Below are positions 25,372-33,222 of a stretch of 64,000 nt of DNA, in pieces. The stretch is from JADFXI01 sp963784135 (GTDB taxonomy: Bacteria; Nitrospirota; Thermodesulfovibrionia; Thermodesulfovibrionales; Dissulfurispiraceae), in assembly GCA_963784135.1 (NCBI GenBank), contig CAWAQG010000005.1, forward strand, positions 68,357 to 132,356. Direction: 5' to 3'. Every line of letters begins with the position of its first letter. Position 1 is the stretch's first letter. The notes below the pieces were generated by a model that had not been told where the DNA came from, did no database searches, and saw only the letters and a list, made by a program, of their open reading frames with translations. The translations under genes and the position numbers were made by a program.

Positions 25372-25440
25372 GGCAAGGGCAAAGGTAGAGGTGGAGGCAA
25401 AGGCAGAGTTTTCTTTATCTATACCTCTACCTCTACTTGC
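25372..25440. repeat. Word palindrome (GGTAGAGGTGGAGG / CTCTACCTCTAC)
   Basis: ggcaagggcaaaggtagagg, then tggaggcaaaggcag, pair imperfectly with ctatacctctacctctac just downstream. It fills most of the metK-olsB gap and could partially terminate or process the transcript. It uses a different word from the other intergenic palindromes. Confidence 0.5.
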
Positions 25441-26627
25441 TATTTCAGCAGTTGGGCTTTATCAGTGATTTCCCAGGGCAACCCTATATCCATCCTGCCG
25501 ACGTGTCCGTAGACAGCGAGCTTCCGATAGAAACCGCCTTTAATGGTAGCAGGCAGGCGCCTCAGGCTAAATTGTTTTACAATTCCGGCAAGCCTGAAAT
25601 CGAAATTTTTCTCTACCAGATCGGCAATAATTGTGTCCGGCAGTTTGCCGGTGCCGAACGTCTCTACCTGGATGCTCACGGGACGGGAAAGACCTATGGA
25701 ATAGCTGAGCTGGATTTCGCACTCCTCGGCAAGCCCGGCCGCAACCACATTCTTCGCCGCGTAACGCGCGGCATACGCGCCGACCCGGTCAATTCTCATG
25801 GGGTCCTTGCCGCTGAGTGCTGCACCGCTGTGGCGCGAATACTCCCCATAGGTATCAATGGCATTTTTTCTGCCGGTAAGCCCTGAATGGATTGACGGGC
25901 CGCCGGTTATAAACGGGCCGTCCGGATTAACGAATATTCTCGTATTTTTATCCGGCTTGACAACTTCATCATGGAAGACATTATCGATAATCGCTTCCCG
26001 TATATCGTCTCTCAGCTGTTGCAGCTCAGGGCCGCCGTGCTTATTCTGGCTTGCAATGACCGTTATGCTGTGTATCCTGGACGGAATACGGTTTCTGAAT
26101 TCAACTCCCACCTGTGTTTTCCCGTCCTGGGAAAGATAGGGCAGTATCTTCTGAAGCCTTGCCGAAGTGAGCCGTCTGGCGAGCTTATGCGCCAGCCATA
26201 TGGGAAGCGGCATAAATGCGGGGGTCTGATTACAGGCGAAACCAAAAACCGTGACCTGGTTTTTCACCGGGATGCTGTCGATTTCACTCTCGGTCAGCTC
26301 CCGTTCATCAAAATTGAAGTCCGCATCACGGGGCGATTCTTTGAGGCTTGTCAGGATACTGCATGTTTTGCCGTTAAACTCATGCTGTTCATAGCCGATC
26401 TGGGATATTACCTGGCGCGCTATATAGGGGAAGTCAACCCGTGCCTCAGAGGCAAACCTTGCAGCGATGAAGAGAATCGATGTCGAAACAGCGCATTCCG
26501 CGATAACACGCGAGTAAGGGTCCTGCTGAAGAAAGTGGTCTACTATGGCATCGCTTATCTGGTCGCAGAGTTTGTCGGGATGTCCCTCTGTTACCGATTC
26601 GGACGTAAACATGAAATCCTTTTTCAT
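25440..26627 (-). CDS. metK: S-adenosylmethionine synthetase, divergent paralogue
   Basis: A 395-residue MetK-family enzyme. Seen: the N-terminal ESVTEGHPDKLCDQISDAI, then GLTGRKNAIDTYG, ALSGKDPMRIDRVGAYAARY and AKNVVAAGLAEECEIQLSY. The usual GGPxxDAGLTGRK reads GGPSIHSGLTGRK, so a normally conserved Asp is His. It makes S-adenosylmethionine from Met and ATP. Its ATG overlaps the stop of the ATPase (ATGA). Placement with lipid acyltransferases suggests dedicated SAM supply for lipid methylation or betaine-lipid synthesis, but no methyltransferase is visible here. Confidence 0.88.
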   Translation of the reverse strand: MKKDFMFTSESVTEGHPDKLCDQISDAIVDHFLQQDPYSRVIAECAVSTSILFIAARFASEARVDFPYIARQVISQIGYEQHEFNGKTCSILTSLKESPRDADFNFDERELTESEIDSIPVKNQVTVFGFACNQTPAFMPLPIWLAHKLARRLTSARLQKILPYLSQDGKTQVGVEFRNRIPSRIHSITVIASQNKHGGPELQQLRDDIREAIIDNVFHDEVVKPDKNTRIFVNPDGPFITGGPSIHSGLTGRKNAIDTYGEYSRHSGAALSGKDPMRIDRVGAYAARYAAKNVVAAGLAEECEIQLSYSIGLSRPVSIQVETFGTGKLPDTIIADLVEKNFDFRLAGIVKQFSLRRLPATIKGGFYRKLAVYGHVGRMDIGLPWEITDKAQLLK

Positions 26628-29600
26628 ATGGCTTCACCTCGCATAGTTTTCTTGGTGGCTTCATTGACAACCAGAGGGAGCAGCGAACTTCCGCCGATTA
26701 CCAGCGCATCTGTAAGATTTATCGTTGTTGTTCCGAGCAGACCTCTAAGTCCGGGCAATGCTATTGTCAATGCCTGCAGCGCAAATGAACCTCCGAGGGC
26801 CGCATTAAGGTACCTGTTGGAAGGGAGACGCTCTTTGTCAAAGATGCTGAGTTTTTCAGAACGGCAGCTGATGGCATGCAGAAGCTGACTCGTTGTGAGA
26901 GTCATAAAGGCCATTGTCCCTGCCTGTGCTCCGCGGCCGTATCGCGCAAGGCCGTACCCGTAAGCTCCGAGCGTGGCCGCGCTCATCATTGCCGATTCGA
27001 AACCTATCCTTTTAAAGTCGCTGCTCATAATAATAGGATGCTCAGGGTTGCGCGGCGGCTTGCTGAGGACATCGGGTTCAGGCTGTTCAAGTGCCAATGC
27101 CAGTCCCGGGAATATATCGGATATAAGGTTGATCCAAAGCAATTGCATGGCATTGACCGGCTGACCGAGGCCTCCGGCAATCGCCGTAAACATGACCATA
27201 ATTTCACTGAGATTGGTCGACAGGAGAAAGTGTACTGATTTCCGGATATTGTTATAAATTGTGCGTCCGTGGCTTACAGCTATGATCATGGTCTCGAGAT
27301 TGTCGTCCTCCAGCACAATATCGGCCACCTCGCGGGCGACATCCGTGCCGGTATGTCCCATTGCGATGCCTATGTCGGCGGCCTTAAGCGCGGGGCCGTC
27401 ATTAATGCCGTCGCCGGTCATAGCGACAACTTTCCCGGCGCTCTGAAGAGCTTGCACTATTTGAAGCTTATGGGCGGGACTTACGCGGGCAAAAACATGG
27501 ACACGCTCGGCAAGCGCTTTCATGACATCCGGTTCTATATCCGTAAGGTGGGTCGAATCAAGGATCTCGAGCTGTTCTCCATTGCTCAAATCCAGCTCGT
27601 TTCCGATGGCATAGGCTGTAGGGGTCTGGTCTCCGGTTATCATAACTGTTTCTATGCCGGCCTGGTGGAAGACGCCGATCAGCTCCCTGACTCCCTTTCT
27701 GGTGGGGTCTGCCATCCCCACAAGGCCGAGCCAGACGAAACCGCTGCTGATATCGGACCCCGTGCCGTTGCCGTTTTCAATATGGTGATAAGCGAAGCCG
27801 AGGACGCGCAGTGCTTCACCGGCCATTCGCTCATTCTCTGTTTCCATTGCAAGCTTGTCATCATCCGAGATCAAAATCTTTTCGCCGTCCTTTATATACC
27901 AATCGCACATTGCCAGCACTTCCGTAGGACTGCCTTTCAGCGCGACGATCTTGCCCTCCGCGCCGTAGTCATGGTAGGTAGCCATATAATTGCGGTTTTC
28001 AGCGCGGTAGCCTATTTTGAGAAGCGGGTATTTATTTCTGAGCTGCATGATGTCAACCCCTGCGCAAATAGCCATATGCATAAGGGCATTCTCGGTGGGC
28101 GAGCCGCGCAGCACATATTTACCCTCTCCGTTATCATTGTAAGAGCTTCCCCCGGCCGGTTCACCCGCATGCTCTTTTACAATGATTTCAGATTCATTGC
28201 AGAGCACAGCTATATGGATGAGCCTGAGGAACTCGTCCATTGCATAAGGGTTAACCGTCTCCCTGCCTGCCATAAATTTTCCGTCCGCAACTTTTATCCT
28301 CTTCATCCCCGAATGCACAGCAACAACCGTCATCCTGTTCAGAGTTATGGTGCCGGTCTTGTCCATGCATATGGTCTGCACCGAGCCGAGCGTCTCGACC
28401 GCATTGAGATGGCGTATGAGGACTTTATGCCTCCTCATATTCCTGATTCCCAGAGCGAGGGTCGTAGTTGCAACGGTCGGCAGCCCCTCGGGCACAGCGG
28501 CTACAGCAAGAGAGATCGAGCTTTTGAGCATCTGCAGGAAACCATATCCCCTGAGCAGACCTATGACGAAAACAATACCACAGACTGCTCCGCTGATAAG
28601 AACAAGCTGTGTGCCCATTTTTTTAAGCTGGCGCTCCATAGGAGTATCGGGCGACTCCGCCGCTCCCACGAGTTCCTGTATCTTCCCTATCTCCGTGAAT
28701 TTCCCGGTAGCTACAACTACAGCAAAGCCCTGTCCCCCTGTCACCAGGGTGCCCATATAGGCCATATTGACCCTGTCGGCAAGCGGAATATTGTGGCCTG
28801 CTATGCTTGCCGTATTCTTTATGACCGGCATGCTCTCGCCGGTAAGGGCGGATTCATCAACGCTCAGGTGGGCTGTTTCAATCATTCTGCTGTCGGCAGC
28901 GATATAGCTGCCGGGCCTTAGTACCAGGATGTCCCCGATTACCACATCCTCGGCAGGGACCTCTTTATAAATACTATCTCTTATGACAAGCGCGGAGGGC
29001 CTGACAAGGCTTTTGAGCGAATGAATGGTTTTCTCCGCCTGGCTCTCGGTTACATAGCCTATAACAGCATTGATGCCGACTACTCCTGCAATAACCACTG
29101 CATCAGCTATTCCCCCGGTCAGTACCGAAAGACCGGCAGCAACACCGAGCAAAGCATTAGGTATAGAGTTGAACTGTTCGAGCAGGATGCTCAGTCCGGA
29201 ACGCGGGACCGATTCAGGCAGGAGATTGGGACCGAATTTCTTTAGCCTGGCTTGTGCGCTTTCACTTGAAAGTCCCGCAAGTGCCGCGGAATCCAGCCGC
29301 TCAAGGATTGCCGATAGTTCGGCGGTATGCCATGCCTCAACCGTCTGGTCCTCGGCGTGGCTGACAAGTCTTCTTACTTTCCCCCTGCTTTTTATCTCTT
29401 TAGCCGGAGCAGAAGACAGCCCGGACTCAGGCCCGGGGCCTGATGGAGGAGCAGTATCTTCCGTCTGCCTGAAGCTCTCGCCTTTATATTCGAGGACGAT
29501 ATTTTGAATAATCAGGGCAACAGCTTGGGAGGTATTGACGGAATTGAAATAGACGAGAATGCTTCCGGTCAATGTGTTTACAGAGACAAGATTAATCCCT

Positions 29601-29713
29601 TCTCTGCCTGAAAGACCCGATTCAAGATGCTCTCTCAGTGGTTCCGAACGATAAAGTCCGGGCACCTTGTATCGGGCCCTTCCGGGGATGGCCGCGTGTA
29701 CTGTCTGTACCAC
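26624..29713 (-). CDS. P2-type cation-transporting ATPase with N-terminal HMA_2 domain
   Basis: A 1029-residue P-type ATPase. Residues 1 to about 80 are an HMA_2 domain without CxxC (IPGRARYKVPG…NTLTGSILVYF). A cation-ATPase N-terminal domain follows (AELSAILERLDSAALAGLSS). Then ALTGESMPV, phosphorylation site CMDKTGTITLNR, hinge GDGINDGPALKAADIG and TM4 motif VAAVPEGLPTV, typical of the Ca2+/Mn2+-type P2A group. The TM6-like LLWINLISDIFPGLALALEQ keeps the Asp. It probably exports or sequesters a divalent cation. It is fourth in the minus-strand operon, 6 nt after the 22-mer repeat protein. Confidence 0.92.
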   Translation of the reverse strand: MVQTVHAAIPGRARYKVPGLYRSEPLREHLESGLSGREGINLVSVNTLTGSILVYFNSVNTSQAVALIIQNIVLEYKGESFRQTEDTAPPSGPGPESGLSSAPAKEIKSRGKVRRLVSHAEDQTVEAWHTAELSAILERLDSAALAGLSSESAQARLKKFGPNLLPESVPRSGLSILLEQFNSIPNALLGVAAGLSVLTGGIADAVVIAGVVGINAVIGYVTESQAEKTIHSLKSLVRPSALVIRDSIYKEVPAEDVVIGDILVLRPGSYIAADSRMIETAHLSVDESALTGESMPVIKNTASIAGHNIPLADRVNMAYMGTLVTGGQGFAVVVATGKFTEIGKIQELVGAAESPDTPMERQLKKMGTQLVLISGAVCGIVFVIGLLRGYGFLQMLKSSISLAVAAVPEGLPTVATTTLALGIRNMRRHKVLIRHLNAVETLGSVQTICMDKTGTITLNRMTVVAVHSGMKRIKVADGKFMAGRETVNPYAMDEFLRLIHIAVLCNESEIIVKEHAGEPAGGSSYNDNGEGKYVLRGSPTENALMHMAICAGVDIMQLRNKYPLLKIGYRAENRNYMATYHDYGAEGKIVALKGSPTEVLAMCDWYIKDGEKILISDDDKLAMETENERMAGEALRVLGFAYHHIENGNGTGSDISSGFVWLGLVGMADPTRKGVRELIGVFHQAGIETVMITGDQTPTAYAIGNELDLSNGEQLEILDSTHLTDIEPDVMKALAERVHVFARVSPAHKLQIVQALQSAGKVVAMTGDGINDGPALKAADIGIAMGHTGTDVAREVADIVLEDDNLETMIIAVSHGRTIYNNIRKSVHFLLSTNLSEIMVMFTAIAGGLGQPVNAMQLLWINLISDIFPGLALALEQPEPDVLSKPPRNPEHPIIMSSDFKRIGFESAMMSAATLGAYGYGLARYGRGAQAGTMAFMTLTTSQLLHAISCRSEKLSIFDKERLPSNRYLNAALGGSFALQALTIALPGLRGLLGTTTINLTDALVIGGSSLLPLVVNEATKKTMRGEAI

Positions 29714-29719
29714 GTACCG

Positions 29720-30385
29720 CTATGCTTCCCTTTTTGTTCTGTGCCTGGTCGAAATCTCAGGTGCAGAATGAGTCGCCTCCGGCGCTGACGAACGCGGCAG
29801 TGCGGAGCCGGCAACTTCCTTCACTCCGGCAACGACGCCGACGAGCATGTCCTTCACAGCGCGCACAGCAGTATTGCCGATAGCTCCCGCTGCCTCTATT
29901 GCGCCTCCGACAGCAACTGTGGCAGCTTCTTCCACATTACCGCCGACTTCTTTTGTGGCTTCAATTACACCGTCCACAGCCCTTCTCGCTACGAGTGCCA
30001 CATCAGCGCCGACTTCGGCAGCACCCTTGACCGCACCTTTGACAGTCTGCCCCGTAACACTCAGTACATCGCCTCCTACATCGCTGACCCCCATTATAAT
30101 GCCTTTTGCAACACTTTTAGTGCTCAGAATCAGGCCGGTACCAACCTCTTCCGTGGCCTGAATTGCACCCTTTACTACATCTTTTGTTACGACCACACCC
30201 TCGCTGGTTACAGATGCCGTCGCCTTCAGCGCATTAGAAACAATGTTTCTCACTAAACTCACTATTTCAGCCTCGATTTCGTTGATTCCTTTCAGACTGC
30301 TTACAATGCCCTCTTTCACCTTTGTTCCAGCTGCTCCAATGTTGGCAGCCCTGCCCGGATTGGTCTTAGCCTCGCCCTTAGTCAT
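29720..30385 (-). CDS. Tandem 22-residue amphipathic repeat protein
   Basis: A 221-residue protein. From about residue 50 to 200 there are seven tandem 22-residue units without insertions, e.g. VVKGAIQATEEVG…, VAKGIIMGVSDVG…, TVKGAVKGAAEVG…, AVDGVIEATKEVG…, AVGGAIEAAGAIG…. Each unit is an 11+11 pattern with Val/Ala/Ile on one face, Lys, Glu and Thr on the other, and Gly at fixed positions. The period resembles synuclein, perilipin and apolipoprotein helices that lie on membrane or lipid-droplet surfaces, and bacterial phasins. The N- and C-termini are basic or Pro/Ser-rich. No signal peptide. AAAAGGGGG precedes the ATG. The function is unknown. Confidence 0.85.
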   Translation of the reverse strand: MTKGEAKTNPGRAANIGAAGTKVKEGIVSSLKGINEIEAEIVSLVRNIVSNALKATASVTSEGVVVTKDVVKGAIQATEEVGTGLILSTKSVAKGIIMGVSDVGGDVLSVTGQTVKGAVKGAAEVGADVALVARRAVDGVIEATKEVGGNVEEAATVAVGGAIEAAGAIGNTAVRAVKDMLVGVVAGVKEVAGSALPRSSAPEATHSAPEISTRHRTKREA

Positions 30386-30463
30386 AATAGCAACCCCCTT
30401 TTAGATTGTTATTAATTGTGTTTTTTTGATGTGCCATGCGACGGTTTGACTACACGGCTGCCG

Positions 30464-30952
30464 CTACTTGTTCTCCTCACCAGTGGCATGAGGCACTGAT
30501 TTCAGAAATATATTCAATGAATACCAAAAAGCTGTATACCATGCGGGGGCCGCAAAGTTCCCCCTGCTGATTTCGTATATACCGAACCCCAGCAGCGTCA
30601 GGAAAGCAACTCCGGGGACATCCAGTTCGTTGCCGGTAAGTCTTTTTACTCCCTTATCAAAATCTTTGAAGGTTTTTACTACATTTCGGGACAGAGCAGG
30701 CGTCCCGTTATCTAATTTAATGAGCCTGAAGAGTGAGTTCTCCTCGGCAAAAACAGAAATTGCCTTTAAATCAGCAGCATGAATGAACACAACACTGCCG
30801 GTAAGGGCATTTGCTTCTACTTCCCTTACTCCCTCAAGATGAGTAAAATGGTCTTTCAGATTAGAGAAATAAGCGGCATTTCCTTTTCTGGAGGGCACTT
30901 TTACCCTCGATCTTCCAGGTGTAGAGTGGCATACAATCGCTTCCGGTATCAT
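30464..30952 (-). CDS. HMA_2-domain membrane-associated protein (162 aa)
   Basis: The N-terminal HMA_2 fold (about 1-85) includes STPGRSRVKVPSRKG and REVEANALTGSVVFIH. The C-terminal part has a membrane helix region (VPGVAFLTLLGFGIYEISRG, then AWYTAFWYSLNIFL). It overlaps the DUF5132 gene by one base (TAATG). It is likely a membrane partner of the ATPase encoded two genes downstream. No metal-binding Cys or His cluster is visible. Confidence 0.82.
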   Translation of the reverse strand: MIPEAIVCHSTPGRSRVKVPSRKGNAAYFSNLKDHFTHLEGVREVEANALTGSVVFIHAADLKAISVFAEENSLFRLIKLDNGTPALSRNVVKTFKDFDKGVKRLTGNELDVPGVAFLTLLGFGIYEISRGNFAAPAWYTAFWYSLNIFLKSVPHATGEENK

Positions 30953-31239
30953 TAAGCGCCTGTTTTATCCTCGGGGCTGGTCCCGGCTGCCTGATTATGT
31001 GACTCCGCCATTTCAGCCTTTACTTCTGCAACGATATCTTCCATCATCTCACCTGCTTCTGCAACAGCCTCTTTGCTTTTTTCATATAGAATAAGGCTGC
31101 CTTTGATAGCGGCTTTTGCAATCGGCTTTATCACTCCCGCCAGTGCCGGAATCACCTGGGGGGCAAATAGAGCCGTACCAACACCGATAGCGAGCCCTGT
31201 AACTATATTACCCTTTAATCCATTATCAAAAAGTGCCAT
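30952..31239 (-). CDS. DUF5132 protein (95 aa)
   Basis: A 95-residue protein starting MALFDNGLKGNIVTGLAIGV. A Gly/Ala-rich membrane-inserting segment (GTALFAPQVIPALAGVIKPI) is followed by AKAAIKGSLILYEKSKEAVA and an acidic helix (EDIVAEVKAEMAE). This matches the DUF5132 family, known from clusters with HMA_2 proteins and P-type ATPases; its role is unknown. GGGAGG precedes the ATG. It is the first gene of the minus-strand cluster and divergent from the HMA_2 gene at 31526. Confidence 0.83.
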   Translation of the reverse strand: MALFDNGLKGNIVTGLAIGVGTALFAPQVIPALAGVIKPIAKAAIKGSLILYEKSKEAVAEAGEMMEDIVAEVKAEMAESHNQAAGTSPEDKTGA

Positions 31240-31355
31240 ACTGTCCTCCCGCTTGTTAGTACGTGTCTAATCAAAGTGTATAATAGAACGACTCAAATGT
31301 AAATGTAAAAGCTTTATACATAAAGTTTTCATTACATACCTACATAGCATAAAGA

Positions 31356-31434
31356 CAGGGGCAAGGGGCAAGGAGCATGGGGTTAGCATCTTTATACCTG
31401 TAACCTAAACCTCTTGACCCTTGCCTCTTGCCTT
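31356..31434. repeat. Word palindrome (GGCAAGGGGCAAGG / CCTTGCCTCTTGCC)
   Basis: caggggcaaggggcaaggag (31356-31375) pairs imperfectly with cttgacccttgcctcttgcc (31413-31432). It occupies the centre of the divergent gap between DUF5132 and the HMA_2 gene, next to the PhoB-like boxes. Confidence 0.5.
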
Positions 31435-31440
31435 TTGAAA

Positions 31441-31496
31441 TGTCACAAAGTTGTAACAAACCGTTCATCATATTGTAAGAATAGTTATGATTTAAT
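31441..31496 (+). promoter_or_regulatory. PhoB-box-like promoter before HMA_2 / small Cys E pair
   Basis: TGTCAC (31441), TGTAAC (31452), GTTCAT (31463) and TGTAAG (31474) recur every 11 bp. The -10 candidate is TTTAAT (31491) or TATGAT (31486). On the opposite strand, weaker hexamers near 31300-31340 could serve the DUF5132 operon, but I would not call them. Confidence 0.7.
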
Positions 31497-31525
31497 TAAT
31501 AAAACCTGAAAGGCGGGTGGATTGA

Positions 31526-31780
31526 ATGATCAACTACAGGGTGGTTCACCATGTTCCGGGACGCATCAGAGTGCAGGTGCCGATAATCAAAAAGCTTTCT
31601 GTTGCAACATTAGAAAAATTAGCCGGGATACCATTACCGGAGGGGATTAAAGATATCCGCGCCAATCCGATTACCGGAAGTCTTGTCATAACATATGATC
31701 CTGATCATGTTGACATAGAGAAATACCTGGAAAAAATGACGACAGACAGTGAGATAACCTCAACAATCGGCATGAGGTGA
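31526..31780 (+). CDS. Single-domain HMA_2 protein (84 aa)
   Basis: An 84-residue, essentially bare HMA_2 domain: YRVVHHVPGRIRVQVPIIKK, then IKDIRANPITGSLVITYDPD. No CxxC, no membrane segment. It sits behind a four-repeat PhoB-like promoter and 7 nt before the small Cys protein E, so the two are cotranscribed. It is a likely soluble partner or regulator of the HMA_2-bearing ATPase encoded divergently. Confidence 0.83.
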   Translation: MINYRVVHHVPGRIRVQVPIIKKLSVATLEKLAGIPLPEGIKDIRANPITGSLVITYDPDHVDIEKYLEKMTTDSEITSTIGMR

Positions 31781-31787
31781 TACTGTA

Positions 31788-31976
31788 ATGCCAACCGGTA
31801 CGGCAAGAAGGGAAAGTCCGCTTCCAAAAGTTGAGAGCAGGCGCCTGAAATGCCCTTACCTTACTAAATACATCATATTTACCTGTCAGGCAGGAGCTGT
31901 CCCTTACGTTCCAAGTTTGTTCCAGCTTGAAGAGTACTGTAAAAGTAAGCAGCATAAGAAATGCCCTTTGCTGTAA
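31788..31976 (+). CDS. Small cysteine-rich protein E (62 aa)
   Basis: A 62-residue protein. After a basic N-terminus come LKCPYLTKYIIFTC, VPYVPSLFQLEEYC and CKSKQHKKCPLL. It has the family motif C-x4-H-x2-C-x-L-L and is closely similar to protein A (PSLSELHNYC). Four Cys are placed as CP-x-L, C and CX7C. It is cotranscribed with the HMA_2 protein. The start is weakly defined; internal starts would still keep all Cys. Confidence 0.75.
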   Translation: MPTGTARRESPLPKVESRRLKCPYLTKYIIFTCQAGAVPYVPSLFQLEEYCKSKQHKKCPLL

Positions 31977-32008
31977 TTAATTAAGATGTTAATTTAATTG
32001 ACATTGAC

Positions 32009-32087
32009 CGAAAAATCTCCCCTAACCCCTCTTTGCTGAAGAGGGAAAATGCCTCCCTTTTACAAAGGGAGGTCAGGAGGGATTTCA
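32009..32087. repeat. Palindromic intergenic repeat (AAATCTCCCCTAACCCC type)
   Basis: aaatctcccctaacccctct at the left pairs with aggaggtcaggagggattt-like sequence at the right. Inside are hairpins ctctttgctgaagag and ctcccttttacaaagggag. This is a common form of dispersed repeat in bacterial intergenic gaps. It may terminate the HMA_2/small E transcript before the pstS promoter. Confidence 0.6.
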
Positions 32088-32114
32088 TAAGAGGGAGGTG
32101 ATATGTAATATAGA

Positions 32115-32165
32115 TTTAACATTGGCGTAACATTTATGTAACAGTTATTCGTTTATCCTTAAATT
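32115..32165 (+). promoter_or_regulatory. PhoB-box-like promoter before pstS
   Basis: TTTAAC (32115), CGTAAC (32126) and TGTAAC (32137) are 11 bp apart, with an AT-rich -10 candidate (TAAATT) at about 32160. Position in front of pstS supports reading these repeats as PhoB sites and anchors the interpretation of the other five. Confidence 0.78.
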
Positions 32166-32194
32166 AGTAAGAAATTGTTCCAACAGGAGGAAGT

Positions 32195-33205
32195 ATGAAA
32201 GTATTAGTTAGTTTGCTTGTATCTGTAGCTTGCGTTTTGACGTTCTCAGTAGTACATGCGGAAGATATGCTGACAGGCGCGGGAGCAACCTTCCCTGCCC
32301 CGATATATCAGGCATGGGCGTATGATTATAATAAGACAACCGGCATTAAGCTCAATTACCAGTCTATAGGCTCAGGAGGAGGCATCCAGCAGATTAAGAG
32401 CAGAACAGTGGAATTCGGCGCATCTGATGCACCCCTGACACCTGAGGAACTTAACAAAGATGGACTGATCCAGTTCCCTGCCGTTATGGGGGGGGTTGTT
32501 CTTGTTGTTAACATGCCCGGCGTAAAGGCAGGCGAGTTAAAACTGGATCCTGATGCTGTATGTAAAGTATATCTTGGCGACATCAAATACTGGGATGATG
32601 CAAAGCTTAAGACCCTGAATCCAAAAGCAAACTTGCCCCATACTGAAATTACCGTTGTCCATAGGTCTGACGGCTCCGGTACCACCGCAATATTTACCAC
32701 TTATCTTTCCGAAGTATGTTCTGACTGGAAAACAAAAGTTGGGGCCGGAACTTCTGTAAAATGGCCTGTCGGCATCGGCGGCAAGGGAAATGAGGGAGTG
32801 TCCAACTATGTACATCAGGCCCCTGCTGCTATCGGCTACGTCGAATTTGCCTATGCAAAACTGAACAATCTACCCTACACAGCGTTAAAAAACTCGGCAG
32901 GCAAGTTTATAGAGCCGAGCTTCGAAGCTTTTGAAGATGCCGCTGCCTCAGCGAACTTTGATCCGAAAAAACACTTCGATCTCTGGCTCGTTAATGCCCC
33001 CGGCAAGAATGCATGGCCTATCGCAGGCGCCACCTTTATTCTGCTTGCAAAAGACAACAAGGCAGCCGATATGAAAACCGTCAAGTTTTATAACTGGGCT
33101 TTCAAAAACGGCGATGCAAAAGCCAAGGAACTGATCTATGTGCCGCTGCCGAAGAGTTTAAAAGACAAGATCCGCGCATACTGGAAGGAGTACGGCATCT
33201 ATTAG
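32195..33205 (+). CDS. pstS: Phosphate ABC transporter substrate-binding protein
   Basis: A 336-residue periplasmic protein with signal peptide (KVLVSLLVSVACVLTFSVVHA). Phosphate-binding motifs: LTGAGATFPAPIYQAW, GASDAPLT and VHRSDGSGTTAIF. It captures phosphate for PstCAB. Behind AGGAGG. It is first in the pstSCAB-phoU operon and separated from pstC by a hairpin that probably lets PstS be made in excess. Confidence 0.97.
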   Translation: MKVLVSLLVSVACVLTFSVVHAEDMLTGAGATFPAPIYQAWAYDYNKTTGIKLNYQSIGSGGGIQQIKSRTVEFGASDAPLTPEELNKDGLIQFPAVMGGVVLVVNMPGVKAGELKLDPDAVCKVYLGDIKYWDDAKLKTLNPKANLPHTEITVVHRSDGSGTTAIFTTYLSEVCSDWKTKVGAGTSVKWPVGIGGKGNEGVSNYVHQAPAAIGYVEFAYAKLNNLPYTALKNSAGKFIEPSFEAFEDAAASANFDPKKHFDLWLVNAPGKNAWPIAGATFILLAKDNKAADMKTVKFYNWAFKNGDAKAKELIYVPLPKSLKDKIRAYWKEYGIY

Positions 33206-33222
33206 AAGTTAGATTGAATTAA

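Noticed and set aside
25971..26888. Plus-strand ORF of 305 codons across metK
   Set aside because: Antisense to metK and the ATPase 3' end. No family resemblance and no ribosome site.
27269..28921. Long plus-strand ORF of 550 codons
   Set aside because: It is entirely antisense to the P-type ATPase gene and shows no domain. The opposite frame has all ATPase motifs.
31250..31345. PhoB-like repeats for the DUF5132 operon on the minus strand
   Set aside because: Only weak hexamers (TGTAAT, CTTTAT, TTTACA) with poor matches. Not enough to call, though regulation of this operon by phosphate remains plausible from context.
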